The notes below the pieces were generated by a model. It searched no databases. It was not told the origin of the DNA and saw only the letters and a list, made by a program, of their open reading frames with translations. A DNA stretch of 64,000 nucleotides from Maritimibacter sp. HL-12 (GTDB lineage: Bacteria; Pseudomonadota; Alphaproteobacteria; Rhodobacterales; Rhodobacteraceae), in contig NZ_FXBQ01000001.1 of the NCBI RefSeq assembly GCF_900177545.1, forward strand, positions 1,320,122 to 1,384,121, given 5' to 3'. Positions 8,407 through 16,395 of the stretch are shown piece after piece; position 1 is the first letter of the stretch, and each line of letters begins with the position of its first letter. Made by a program: the position numbers and the translations under genes.

Positions 8407-9270
8407 TCAGTTCCGCACCGAAGGCGCTTCGACCGAAAGCCCGTTGCCGCGCGAGGCAACGTAGAGTTCGAGCGCGCGGAATTCCGGGCCGCCCCGCTCG
8501 TAGCTTTCCGCACGGGTATCGCGGACACAGCCGAAGAAGCGGTTGTGCAGCGAGATCATGTTGCTCTGCTTGAGACGGTAGACCGGGAAACCGTTGATCT
8601 GGCCCTGGCTGAGGTGATCGGCCCGGATGTAGTTGCCGTTGTTCTCCTCGTGGCAGCTTGCGCAGGACAGGTCGAGCAGGCCATGGCGCTTGTAGTAAAG
8701 CTCCTTGCCCTGTTCCCAGTAGGGCTGCGCCGGACCGTCGATCGCCACATTCACCGGCATGCCGCGTGATTGCAGCGCGATCGCTGCGGTCATGTCACGC
8801 ATCGGACCGGTGTTCCAACCCCAGGGCTCGGCACCCATCCGGTTCTCGCGGCAGTCGTTGATGTAGTTCTCCATCGACCACAGCTCACCGTCGGCGGTGA
8901 CCTTGGGAAGCACGGCGCGCAGGCCCTTCATGCTTTCCTCGATCGACCCGTGGCACGAGGCGCAGGATTCTCCCTCGCTGCCCTCGACGGTTTCCCAGGC
9001 GGTAAGGCCCTGTTCCACGTGAATGAAGGCCGGGTTCTCGAAGTCGTCCGTCTCCAGCTTGCGGGTTGCCGCATCGCGAAAGTGCCAGCCCGAAATGACC
9101 TTGTCGAGCGCACCTTCGAGATGCGCCGGCGGGTCAACCATCGTCACCATTTCCAACTCGTCGTTGATCACCAGCACAGCATCGAGATCGGGCTCGGCAA
9201 CCGCCGTGTTCCCGAAGGCGAAACTCGTGGCCACGGCCAGAACCGCCACCTTCTTTGCGCGAAAAGTCAT
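8407..9270 (-). CDS. soxA: Diheme cytochrome SoxA
   Basis: Catalytic subunit of SoxAX, which oxidatively couples thiosulfate to the SoxY cysteine in the periplasm. The 287-aa precursor has a Sec signal (cut after about 25 residues, ..NTAVAEP). Two c-type heme sites are present, CASCHG (103-108) and CASCHE (203-208). Each has its distal cysteine ligand: Cys140 in INDCRENR and the active-site Cys248 in FGCVRDTRAE. Two hemes mark it as the diheme type usual in alphaproteobacteria. The start has a strong GGGAGGAG site. Confidence 0.97.
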   Translation of the reverse strand: MTFRAKKVAVLAVATSFAFGNTAVAEPDLDAVLVINDELEMVTMVDPPAHLEGALDKVISGWHFRDAATRKLETDDFENPAFIHVEQGLTAWETVEGSEGESCASCHGSIEESMKGLRAVLPKVTADGELWSMENYINDCRENRMGAEPWGWNTGPMRDMTAAIALQSRGMPVNVAIDGPAQPYWEQGKELYYKRHGLLDLSCASCHEENNGNYIRADHLSQGQINGFPVYRLKQSNMISLHNRFFGCVRDTRAESYERGGPEFRALELYVASRGNGLSVEAPSVRN

Positions 9271-9312
9271 CGCGTCTCCTCCCTGACGTTCTTGTTTTTT
9301 TGTTTCCGGCGA

Positions 9313-9639
9313 TCAGGCCAGATCAATCGCGTTCGTTGTTGTGTAGACCGAGCCGTCGTCGTCGTACCAGGTGAAGGTGAATTCACCCGCTGCATCGATC
9401 TGGGCTTCGAACTCGATATAGGGGTTGGCCGAAACCGCCCCGTGCAACTCCATGTCGAGAACGTTGGCACCGTTGAATTCACAGGTGAATCGATTGATGA
9501 TCCGGCGCGGAATCGCGTTGCCGTCGGCATCCTTGCGCAGGCCCGATTCCATCGGGTGGCTGATCAGCGTCTTGACCGTGAACGCCTCGCCGGCACTGGC
9601 CGAGGACGGGATCTTAACGCGGGGTTTGACATCTGCCAT
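9313..9639 (-). CDS. soxZ: Sulfur carrier complex subunit SoxZ
   Basis: A 108-aa partner of SoxY with no signal peptide of its own; in the family it is co-exported with SoxY through the Tat system. It has the immunoglobulin-like SoxZ pattern, with KVKTLISHPMESGLRKD-type and PRRIINRFTCEFNGA segments and a C-terminal FTFTWYDDDGS strand. It sits between soxY and soxA, as in other sox operons. Confidence 0.96.
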   Translation of the reverse strand: MADVKPRVKIPSSASAGEAFTVKTLISHPMESGLRKDADGNAIPRRIINRFTCEFNGANVLDMELHGAVSANPYIEFEAQIDAAGEFTFTWYDDDGSVYTTTNAIDLA

Positions 9640-9699
9640 TTGGGTGTCTCCTGAAACTTGTTGGTCCTTGTGCCGCGGCGCTTGTGCCGCGGACCGGAA

Positions 9700-10125
9700 T
9701 CAGCCGCCGCAGCCGCCGATGGTCACTTTCACGGCGCGTGTTGCCTGAACAAAGCTGCCATCCGACATGCGCGCCATCGCCAGCACGTCTTGCGTGCGGG
9801 CAAGGCGAATGCGGGTGGAGAGCCGTTGAGACGCAGAGCCGGGGCCGAAGCTCACCGAGCAGACCGGCGGCGAGGGGTTGCCGGTTGCCAGCACCATGAT
9901 CTCCTCGGCACCGGGGGCCGATACCTCGATCGGAACCACGTTGCCGTTCTCGGCGATCTCGGGCGCGGTGATTTCCACGCCACCATCGGTAACGGCAGCG
10001 CCGCCGGTGAAGGCCGCAACGGCTTCCTCAACCGCGGACGCCATCGCCGGGGTCACCGCAAGCAGGGCAATCCCGCCGGCACCGATCACCAGGGTTTCTC
10101 TTCTCGTATAGGTCATGTCTTGCAT
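9700..10125 (-). CDS. soxY: Sulfur carrier protein SoxY
   Basis: Covalent carrier of sulfur intermediates in the periplasm. The 141-aa precursor has a Tat-type signal (YTRRETLVIG) and ends in the diagnostic swinging arm GGCGG, with the carrier Cys139 two residues from the end. A second cysteine, Cys89 in PSPPVCSV, is present in the mature part; SoxY usually has only the terminal one, so this is unusual. ATG at 10116 (MTYTRRE) is an alternative start. Confidence 0.97.
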   Translation of the reverse strand: MQDMTYTRRETLVIGAGGIALLAVTPAMASAVEEAVAAFTGGAAVTDGGVEITAPEIAENGNVVPIEVSAPGAEEIMVLATGNPSPPVCSVSFGPGSASQRLSTRIRLARTQDVLAMARMSDGSFVQATRAVKVTIGGCGG

Positions 10126-10150
10126 ATCTCCCTTGTGTTGGCCCTGGCGC

Positions 10151-10630
10151 TCATTCTTCGGTGAAGGTCAGGAGCAGGGCGAGGATGTCTTCGATTTGCT
10201 GTGCTGTCATCACGGTGACATCGAGTGATTTGGCTGCCTTGCCGGTATATCCATCGCCCAACCGATAAAGATCGGACACGTTGTAGAAAGCCGGCATCAC
10301 GGTTTCGGGGAAGGTGTGCTTGGCGTTCACCAGGATCCCCCGAAGCTGGGCCGCTTCATGGCGGGTTGCCACGCCGGTCAGATCCGGGCCGACATCGCCC
10401 GGGAACTGTTCCTTGCTCCAGCCTTCGGCGGTGTGGCAGGCAACGCAGTTGCCGGTTCCGCGACTGACTGCCGCCTTGTAGCCCTCTTCCGGGTTGCCGG
10501 GAACGCCGGTGAGGGATTCAAGCACCTCGCCGTACTCCGTGAAGCTCACGGCGGTGGGTGCGGTTTCAGCATTGAGGATCGCGGGAAACGCAGTCGTTGC
10601 TGCTACGCAAAGCGCAAACAGTGTTCTCAT
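10151..10630 (-). CDS. soxX: Monoheme cytochrome SoxX
   Basis: Electron-transfer subunit of SoxAX. It is a 159-aa precursor with a Sec signal (about 1-21, ..ILNAE), one heme site CVACH (62-66) and a probable Met ligand in VMPAFY (Met112). It is first in the soxXYZAB run. A 193-bp gap upstream, toward soxW, probably holds its own promoter and includes an inverted repeat. Confidence 0.96.
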   Translation of the reverse strand: MRTLFALCVAATTAFPAILNAETAPTAVSFTEYGEVLESLTGVPGNPEEGYKAAVSRGTGNCVACHTAEGWSKEQFPGDVGPDLTGVATRHEAAQLRGILVNAKHTFPETVMPAFYNVSDLYRLGDGYTGKAAKSLDVTVMTAQQIEDILALLLTFTEE

Positions 10631-10743
10631 AAGAGCCCTCCCTAAGCTCGTTATTTGGTCTGCGGCGCTGTGCCGCTCGTTCTGTGGCGAAATGCCTCAT
10701 TGTCGGGCACTGCCTGAGTCGGGACTTTAGCAATCCCCCTCGC

Positions 10744-10768
10744 AATCAAACAACAAAAAGATTTGATT
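10744..10768. promoter_or_regulatory. Inverted repeat in the soxW-soxX gap
   Basis: AATCAAA and TTTGATT flank an 11-bp A-rich spacer about 115-140 bp upstream of soxX. In Paracoccus the repressor SoxR is reported to act at both the soxS-soxV and soxW-soxX gaps, so the position fits a control site. Which protein binds here is not known. Confidence 0.35.
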
Positions 10769-10823
10769 TTGTGCATGAAAGTTTTGCGCGGCACCCGGAG
10801 CGCCACCTCAGGTTTCCCTTAAG

Positions 10824-11405
10824 TCACTCTGGCGAATAGAAGTTTTCCGCAAAGTAGCGTTGGAACTCGATGTTCTCGTATTCCTTGTCGCGCACCCAGG
10901 TGAACATCGCGAGCGTGGTACCGCGCTCGAAAGCCCCCGGCATGACCGCAGACGCCGCCTGGATCGCCATGACACCTTCCGGGACCTCTTCGGGAAGGAA
11001 AATCATCGTCGGCGTGAACACCGTGTTCCAGCGGCGGGCCGTGTCTTTCTCGGTGAGCACGGTGCCGTCGAAATCGGTGACTTCGAGATCGCCGTAGAGG
11101 TTGATCTGCACGACGAAAAAGCTCTCCCGGATGATCGCGTCGATATCGGGGTCGGGAAAGACCTTCTCGTGCATCCTCGTGCAATAGATGCAGCCGCGCT
11201 GCTCGACGATGATCAGCATCCGCTTGCCTTCGGCATTGGCGTCGGCAAGATCCTCGCGCAGATCGAGAAAGGTCTCCTTGAGCCAATCGGGCTTGTGCAA
11301 GCCATCGTCACCCATCGCAACCTCGGCCACGGCCGGGCCCGCGAAGGCCAGAACCGCCGCGGCGGCGAGCGCACGAACCCCTTGTTTCACGGCAAATCCA
11401 ATCAT
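10824..11405 (-). CDS. soxW: Periplasmic thioredoxin-like SoxW
   Basis: A 193-aa thiol-disulfide protein that takes electrons from SoxV. From the ATG at 11405 (behind AGGGAGGACAAC) it has a Sec signal of about 27 residues, then a thioredoxin fold with redox motif CIYC (Cys72-Cys75) followed by TRMHEKVF, and the cis-Pro region VFTPTMIFL. An upstream in-frame start at 11471 would run into the soxV end and lacks a signal start. It follows soxV by 23 bp. Confidence 0.92.
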   Translation of the reverse strand: MIGFAVKQGVRALAAAAVLAFAGPAVAEVAMGDDGLHKPDWLKETFLDLREDLADANAEGKRMLIIVEQRGCIYCTRMHEKVFPDPDIDAIIRESFFVVQINLYGDLEVTDFDGTVLTEKDTARRWNTVFTPTMIFLPEEVPEGVMAIQAASAVMPGAFERGTTLAMFTWVRDKEYENIEFQRYFAENFYSPE

Positions 11406-11428
11406 GTTGTCCTCCCTTTCGCGACGCT

Positions 11429-12178
11429 TCAGATCAGCGTCTTTTCCCAGCTGAAATTGTTGATCATCCATTCCGCGATGTAGTTCACGGAATTCGTGGC
11501 GATCAGGATGGCGAAGACGATCATCATCACCCCCATCGCCTTCTCGGCATAGACCATGAAGCGCCGGTTCCGCCCGACCCAGCCCAGGAACGGACGCGCC
11601 GCGGCGGCGGCGAGCACGAAGGGCAGCGTCATCGCAAGGCCGTAGACCAGAAGCAGCGTTCCGCCCCGGAACAGATCACCGGTGCCGCTGGCCACCATCA
11701 GGATCGCCGCGAGCGCGGGGCCGACGCAGGGTGTCCAGCCGAATCCGAAGGCAAGGCCCATGACGTAGGCGCCCACCATGGTCGTCGGGTCCGATTTCGC
11801 TTCGAGCCGGGCCTCGCGGTAGAGAAACTTGAGCCGGTAGATCCCGAGAAAGTGCAGCCCGAAGACAAAAAGCACCGCCGCCGCCGCCCATGCGAGCTGA
11901 TCGCGCCACTGGATGAAGGCCGACCCCAGCGCCGTCGCCCCGAGGCCGAGCAGCACGAATATCGAGGTTACCCCGAGCGCGAAGGCCATCGCCGAGAAGA
12001 TCAGCCGGCGCTGTGCGCCCGGCGCAATCTGCGGGCCGCCCTCGTCGCCGCGCAGTTCCTGCATCGAAAGCCCGGCCATGTAGCACAGATAGAAGGGCAC
12101 GATCGGCAGAATACACGGCGACAGGAAAGAGAGCAGGCCAGCAAGCGCCGCGCCGCCCAGTGTCGGATCAAATCCCAT
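11429..12178 (-). CDS. soxV: CcdA/DsbD-type membrane reductase SoxV
   Basis: A 249-aa inner-membrane protein with about six hydrophobic segments that moves electrons from cytoplasmic thioredoxin to SoxW. The two redox cysteines of the CcdA family are visible in LSFLSPCILPIVPF (near residue 22) and FGWTPCVGPALAA (near 150). It is first in the minus-strand sox operon and diverges from soxS across a 67-bp A/T-rich gap carrying three half-sites. Confidence 0.95.
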   Translation of the reverse strand: MGFDPTLGGAALAGLLSFLSPCILPIVPFYLCYMAGLSMQELRGDEGGPQIAPGAQRRLIFSAMAFALGVTSIFVLLGLGATALGSAFIQWRDQLAWAAAAVLFVFGLHFLGIYRLKFLYREARLEAKSDPTTMVGAYVMGLAFGFGWTPCVGPALAAILMVASGTGDLFRGGTLLLVYGLAMTLPFVLAAAAARPFLGWVGRNRRFMVYAEKAMGVMMIVFAILIATNSVNYIAEWMINNFSWEKTLI

Positions 12179-12198
12179 TTTTTACATCCTTGTCGCGC

Positions 12199-12228
12199 AA
12201 CATATCATAACATAGCATTCTTTATGTT
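12199..12228. promoter_or_regulatory. Triple AACATA operator candidate between soxV and soxS
   Basis: AACATA occurs at 12199-12204 and 12209-12214 as a 10-bp direct repeat (AACATATCAT/AACATAGCAT), and inverted as TATGTT at 12223-12228. The second and third copies make an inverted repeat with an 8-bp spacer. All lie in the 67-bp divergent promoter gap, as expected for an ArsR-type SoxR repressor. The regulator itself is not in the window. Confidence 0.5.
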
Positions 12229-12245
12229 CGAAAAATGGGACGTCA

Positions 12246-12644
12246 ATGAAATATCCTTTCGCAAACGCAGCATTTCAGACACTTGCCGGGGCCTTGATCT
12301 TCGGTCTTTCAACCGTCGCGGGCCCTGCTGCCGCGGGCGAACTCCGGCTCCTCATGTTCGAGCAGGCCGGCTGCATTTATTGCACCCGGTGGAACCGCGA
12401 GATCGGCGTTGCCTATCCCAACACCGAGCAGGGCATGCTTGCACCGCTGACCCGTTTTGACTTGCGCGACGCGCTTCCCGACGACATTTCCATCACCCGC
12501 CGGGCCCACATCACCCCGACCTTCGTGCTGCTCTCCGACGGCACCGAAGTCGGCCGGATCGAAGGCCACCCTGGCGGCGATTTTTTTTGGTTCCTGCTTG
12601 ATGAACTGATCGCAAGAGCCCCCGACGACCCCGACGACAACTGA
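12246..12644 (+). CDS. soxS: Periplasmic thiol-disulfide oxidoreductase SoxS
   Basis: A 132-aa thioredoxin-like protein with a signal peptide (about 1-30, ..AGPAAAGE) and redox motif CIYC (Cys43-Cys46) after MFEQAG. In Paracoccus, SoxS reactivates SoxYZ and sits divergent from soxV behind soxR. Here it is directly behind the shared promoter gap and soxR is absent. A DUF302 gene follows 22 bp later, likely in the same transcript. Confidence 0.9.
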   Translation: MKYPFANAAFQTLAGALIFGLSTVAGPAAAGELRLLMFEQAGCIYCTRWNREIGVAYPNTEQGMLAPLTRFDLRDALPDDISITRRAHITPTFVLLSDGTEVGRIEGHPGGDFFWFLLDELIARAPDDPDDN

Positions 12645-12666
12645 AAAAACCTGGAGGAGAATACCC

Positions 12667-13119
12667 ATGAAATTTCTTGCCATCGCCACCGCCGTTGCGC
12701 TCGCCGCTGCGGTGCCTGCCCAAGCTGATGGGCATGATCCCGTCACCCGCACCGTGTCGGGTTCCTATGACGACGTGATGTTCGACGTCGAAACCGCGAT
12801 CACCAACGCGGGCCTCGTCATCGACGCGTTGAACAATGTCGGCGACATGCTCGAACGCACCAAGGAAGACGTCGGCGGCACCGAAACGCTGTTCACCGGT
12901 GCCAAGGTGTTCAACTTCTGCTCCGCCGAGGTCAGCCGCGCGGTGATGGAAGCCGATCCGATGAACCTGCAATTCTGCCCCTACACCATCTTCGTGATGG
13001 AGCAGCCCGGCAGCGCGGGCGAAATCACCGTCGGCCGCCGGAATTATCCGGCGGGCGCGATGGAGCAGGTAAGCGCCATGCTCGACAGCATCATCGACGA
13101 GGCGCTTGCCGACTATTGA
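12667..13119 (+). CDS. Exported DUF302 protein
   Basis: A 150-aa protein with a clear Sec signal (1-20, ..VPAQA) and a DUF302 fold: a GSYDDVMFDVETAITNAGL-type strand-helix, then NFCSAEVSRAVM and a QFCPYTIFV strand. Cys85 and Cys104 are 19 residues apart, in the positions of the paired cysteines of the second DUF302 protein nearby. The function of DUF302 is unknown; members recur beside sulfur-oxidation genes. A GGAGGAG ribosome site precedes the start. Likely co-expressed with soxS, so a role in periplasmic sulfur handling is inferred. Confidence 0.8.
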   Translation: MKFLAIATAVALAAAVPAQADGHDPVTRTVSGSYDDVMFDVETAITNAGLVIDALNNVGDMLERTKEDVGGTETLFTGAKVFNFCSAEVSRAVMEADPMNLQFCPYTIFVMEQPGSAGEITVGRRNYPAGAMEQVSAMLDSIIDEALADY

Positions 13120-13141
13120 TCAAGGCAAGCAAGAGGGGAGC

Positions 13142-13708
13142 TCAGAAGCTCCCCTCGGCTGCCTGATCGAGGATCGCAAGGATCGTTTCCTTCACCTCCA
13201 GCGCCTCTTCGAGCAACTCGGGCGGAAGCGGTTTGCCACCGTGGATCATCATGTCCATGTCGAGCGAGTAGATCCACAGATCGCCATTCGCATCCTCGAC
13301 CAGCGAGACCCGGCACGGCAGGTAGGCCGAATAGGCTTCGGACACTTCGACCATCTTCGCGGCCGTCATCGGGTTGCAGTAGAGATAGATCTTGAGCTTG
13401 CGCCACTCGCTCTCCTGCATCAGCGAAACCTGTTCGCCAAGCGGAAGCGAGCCCACATCGCGGATATTCTGCTCCAACGCGACCGACTTGATCGATTCGT
13501 CGACCTCCTCGAAGCTCAGCCCGTCCGCCACCTTGCGCTTCCAGACGGTCGCCTCCGCGGAGTTGCCGGTTTCCGCCAACCGCATCGCCATGTTCCAATA
13601 AACCCCGGGTGCCTGCGGATCGAATCCGCGAAACGTCCAGAACACCCAGCCCGTCGCGACAATCGCAACCAGACCAATAACCATCAAAATGGCACGAATT
13701 GCCTTCAT
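13142..13708 (-). CDS. Membrane-anchored DUF302 protein
   Basis: A 188-aa protein with one N-terminal membrane segment (about 5-26, AILMVIGLVAIVATGWVFW), a linker, and a C-terminal DUF302-like domain with YLYCNPMTAAKMVEVS and YLPCRVSLVED. Cys111 and Cys132 match the cysteine pair of the exported DUF302 protein. It is convergent with that gene, 22 bp apart, and is probably expressed from the 437-bp gap to its right. Function unknown; its placement at the sox edge suggests a linked role. Confidence 0.72.
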   Translation of the reverse strand: MKAIRAILMVIGLVAIVATGWVFWTFRGFDPQAPGVYWNMAMRLAETGNSAEATVWKRKVADGLSFEEVDESIKSVALEQNIRDVGSLPLGEQVSLMQESEWRKLKIYLYCNPMTAAKMVEVSEAYSAYLPCRVSLVEDANGDLWIYSLDMDMMIHGGKPLPPELLEEALEVKETILAILDQAAEGSF

Positions 13709-14145
13709 GCGACGATCCTCCCTGTTTCACTTCGTTCAAACCATATCCGGAACACTGGAGGCGCAAGTCAAGCACGATAGTTGCGCGGGCGCGATCAGTC
13801 CCTTTGCAAAACTTGAAAAAAAGGCGTGCACACCGGGGCAAGAAGGCCCGTCCGGGGCTTTCGGCCGCGCGCGCCCTCAACCGAAGCACCCGCACCAGCC
13901 GATTCGGAAGAGCGGGGATCGTCAAGGCCATCCGGCGCGCGCAAGAAGGTGCACGAGGGGTCCGCGTCTTGCCGGATTAGCCATCAGGGCAGCACGCGAA
14001 ATTCAGGATCTCGCCACGCCGGTGCGGCTCCATTGAGCGAACCCCGCGACCTGCCGAGACCACATGCGCTTTCGGTCTTGCCAACGCAACGCCTGTCGGG
14101 AACGGCTGCGATCAGGCCTGTGCGGGCCCTGCCAAAACGCCGTCA
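13709..14145. other. Intergenic region between DUF302 and the first AraC gene
   Basis: This 437-bp stretch has no supported gene. Both flanking genes are on the minus strand, so it holds the promoter of the membrane DUF302 gene at its left edge and the end of the AraC transcript at its right. No clear terminator, repeat or RNA structure was seen; open frames here have no family pattern. Confidence 0.5.
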
Positions 14146-15174
14146 TCAACCGATCTGACCGGCCAGCAGCCTCACCTTCGAGAACCTCTGTCGATAGCGC
14201 GCCGGGGTCACCCCCACCCGCCGCTTGAACAGGCGGCGGAAGAAGTTCGGGTCTTCGTAGCCCACCTCGATCGCGACCTGCTCCACAGGCATGTCGGTGG
14301 TTTCGAGCAGGTGCTTTGCCTCCTCGACCCGCATCATCTGGACGTATTCCATCGCTGCAAAGCCGGTCGCCGCCCGAAAACGGCGCATAAAGGTGCGCTC
14401 GGTCAGTCCCGAGCGTTCGATCATCGCGGCCACCGGGTTGGCACGGTGATAATTGTCGGCGATCCAGACCTGCATTTCGGCGATCACCGCGTCGTCATGG
14501 GTGCGCGGGCGCTGCGCCCCGGCAAACGGCAACTGGCCCTCGGAATGATCCCCGAACAGGAAGATCTTCGCGATGCGCACTGCCTCGGGCGGGCCGCAAA
14601 ACCGGGCGACGAGATAGAGCGCCAGTTCCTCCCACGCCGTCGCGCCCCCGCCGGTGATGATGCGGTGCTCGGGGCCTGCGGGCACAAGGATCTTCTGCGC
14701 CGCGAGGCGGACCGCGGGATATCGGCGGCGGATCGTCTCGGCGATCGACCAGTGCGTGGTCGCCTCAAGCCCGTCCAGAAGCCCCGCTTCCGCAAGCAAC
14801 GCGGTGCCGGTGCAGACAGAGCAGATGATGCCGCCGGCCGCGTATTGCGCGCGCAACCACTCGATCTGCGCCGGCCAGAGGCCTTCAAAAGGCCGGTCGT
14901 GGTCGAGCAGGAGATCCGTCACGATCACCACGTCGGCCTCGCCCATCGCCGCGTGCGGCCAGATCGACAAGCCGTAAGGCGACGCGACCGGGCGACCGTC
15001 GGCGGTAACGATGCGCGGCGAAAGAATCGGCACTTCCAAGCGCTCGCCCGTCAGTTGCTCCCAAGTCCGGCCAGCAGAAAGGAAGACCTCGTAGAGGCCA
15101 TAGATCGAGGCCGGCGTGCTTTCCGGCAACGCCAGAAGGGCGATCCTCAAACCGTCTGATTTTTCGCTCGGCAT
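14146..15174 (-). CDS. GlxA-family AraC transcriptional regulator (copy 1)
   Basis: A 342-aa regulator with an N-terminal DJ-1/PfpI-like amidotransferase-fold domain (about 10-200, with CSVCTGTALLAEAGLLDG and ATTHW) and a C-terminal AraC double helix-turn-helix (about 240-330, with SGLTERTFMRRFRAATG and EVGYEDPNFFRRLFKRRVGVTP). It diverges from the methyltransferase-MATE operon with 105 bp between, so it probably controls that operon and itself. A second copy of identical length lies at the other end of the cassette. The ligand is unknown. Confidence 0.92.
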   Translation of the reverse strand: MPSEKSDGLRIALLALPESTPASIYGLYEVFLSAGRTWEQLTGERLEVPILSPRIVTADGRPVASPYGLSIWPHAAMGEADVVIVTDLLLDHDRPFEGLWPAQIEWLRAQYAAGGIICSVCTGTALLAEAGLLDGLEATTHWSIAETIRRRYPAVRLAAQKILVPAGPEHRIITGGGATAWEELALYLVARFCGPPEAVRIAKIFLFGDHSEGQLPFAGAQRPRTHDDAVIAEMQVWIADNYHRANPVAAMIERSGLTERTFMRRFRAATGFAAMEYVQMMRVEEAKHLLETTDMPVEQVAIEVGYEDPNFFRRLFKRRVGVTPARYRQRFSKVRLLAGQIG

Positions 15175-15209
15175 GGCCCAAAATGGCGGAATCGCCCCGG
15201 TCTTGTCCA
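15175..15209 (-). promoter_or_regulatory. Box shared with the second AraC gene
   Basis: The 35 bp before the start of AraC copy 1 match the 35 bp before copy 2 at 25 positions. Both begin with TGGACAA at the same distance and end in TGGGCC directly before ATG. Here only one TGGACA half-site is present (TGTCCA on the plus strand, 15204-15209). Confidence 0.45.
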
Positions 15210-15279
15210 GTCCCGCCCTTATGCGAGGGTTCAGTCGCGGCGTATCGCGTCCCGGTCAACGCACTAGGGAACCGAGAAA

Positions 15280-16356
15280 ATGACCGCAGACCTTCAGGAC
15301 ACTTCCACGCAATCCGCCGAGCGCTTCGCCGAGAGCGTCGCCGACATCGTCGACAAGGGTGCCATCGCCGTCATGCTGTCGATCGGCCATCGCACCGGGC
15401 TTTTCGACATCATGGCCGCGCTTCCGCCCGCGACGAGCGAGAAGATCGCCGAGGCCGCCGAGCTGTCGGAACGCTACGTTCGCGAGTGGCTGGCGGTGAT
15501 GGTGACCGGCGGGATCATGCGCTACGACCCCGCAACCGGGCACTACACCCTGCCCGACGCCCACGCCGCCTGCCTTACGCGGGGCGGGGCTCAAGGCAAC
15601 CTTGCCGTCTACGCGCAGCACGTTGCGCTGATGGGCACCTTGCAGGATCGAACGACCGCCTGTCTCGAAACCGGTGAAGGCACCGGCTACGGCGATTATC
15701 CCTGCTTCCACCAGATCATGGCCGAAGACAGCACCCAGACCGTCGCCGCCGCCTTGTTCGATCACATCCTGCCCTTGGCCACGGGGATTGAAGCGCGGCT
15801 CGAACAGGGGATCGAGGTGATGGATGCGGGCTGCGGCCGGGGCCGCGCGCTGATCGAGATGGCAAAGCGCTTCCAGAAGAGCCGTTTCACCGGCTACGAC
15901 CTCTGCGCCGACGCCATCGACTGGGCCCGCGCGGCGGCCCGGCGGGCCGGCGTCGGGAACGTCACCTTCGAGGCGCGCGACCTGACCGGCTACGCCGAGC
16001 CCGGACGCTTCGATTTCATCACGTCGTTCGATGCGATCCACGACCAGAAAGACCCCGAAGGGCTGATCCGCGGCCTGCGCGCGTCGCTGAAGCCGGGCGG
16101 CGTCTATCTGGTTCAGGACATCGGTGGTTCAGCGAAGCTGGAAAACAACCTCGACTTCCCGATGGCCGCGCTGCTCTACGCGGTCTCGCTCACCCATTGC
16201 ACGCCGGTATCCATCGGCCAGGGGGGCGCGGGCCTCGGCACGATGTGGGGCTGGGAAACCGCGGAACGGATGCTGCGCAACGCCGGGTTCCAGACGGTCG
16301 GCCGCCATGTGCTGCCGCATGATCCGATGAATGTCTGGTTCGTCGCGCGCGCCTGA
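15280..16356 (+). CDS. SAM-dependent methyltransferase with N-terminal winged helix
   Basis: A 358-aa protein. Residues about 20-100 look like a winged-helix dimerisation domain (GLFDIMAALPPATSEKIAEA, then LSERYVREWLAVMVTGG). The class I methyltransferase core follows, with the SAM motif VMDAGCGRGRAL (about 185-196), an acidic GYDLCADAID strand and LKPGGVYLVQDIG. This two-part form is seen in small-molecule and Rv2258c-like methyltransferases. It is first in a four-gene operon with a MATE exporter, an MddA-like protein and a hydrolase. Substrate unknown. Confidence 0.88.
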   Translation: MTADLQDTSTQSAERFAESVADIVDKGAIAVMLSIGHRTGLFDIMAALPPATSEKIAEAAELSERYVREWLAVMVTGGIMRYDPATGHYTLPDAHAACLTRGGAQGNLAVYAQHVALMGTLQDRTTACLETGEGTGYGDYPCFHQIMAEDSTQTVAAALFDHILPLATGIEARLEQGIEVMDAGCGRGRALIEMAKRFQKSRFTGYDLCADAIDWARAAARRAGVGNVTFEARDLTGYAEPGRFDFITSFDAIHDQKDPEGLIRGLRASLKPGGVYLVQDIGGSAKLENNLDFPMAALLYAVSLTHCTPVSIGQGGAGLGTMWGWETAERMLRNAGFQTVGRHVLPHDPMNVWFVARA

Positions 16357-16395
16357 ACCGCATCGCGACCTTCCCAAAACTGAACGGGTAACAAT

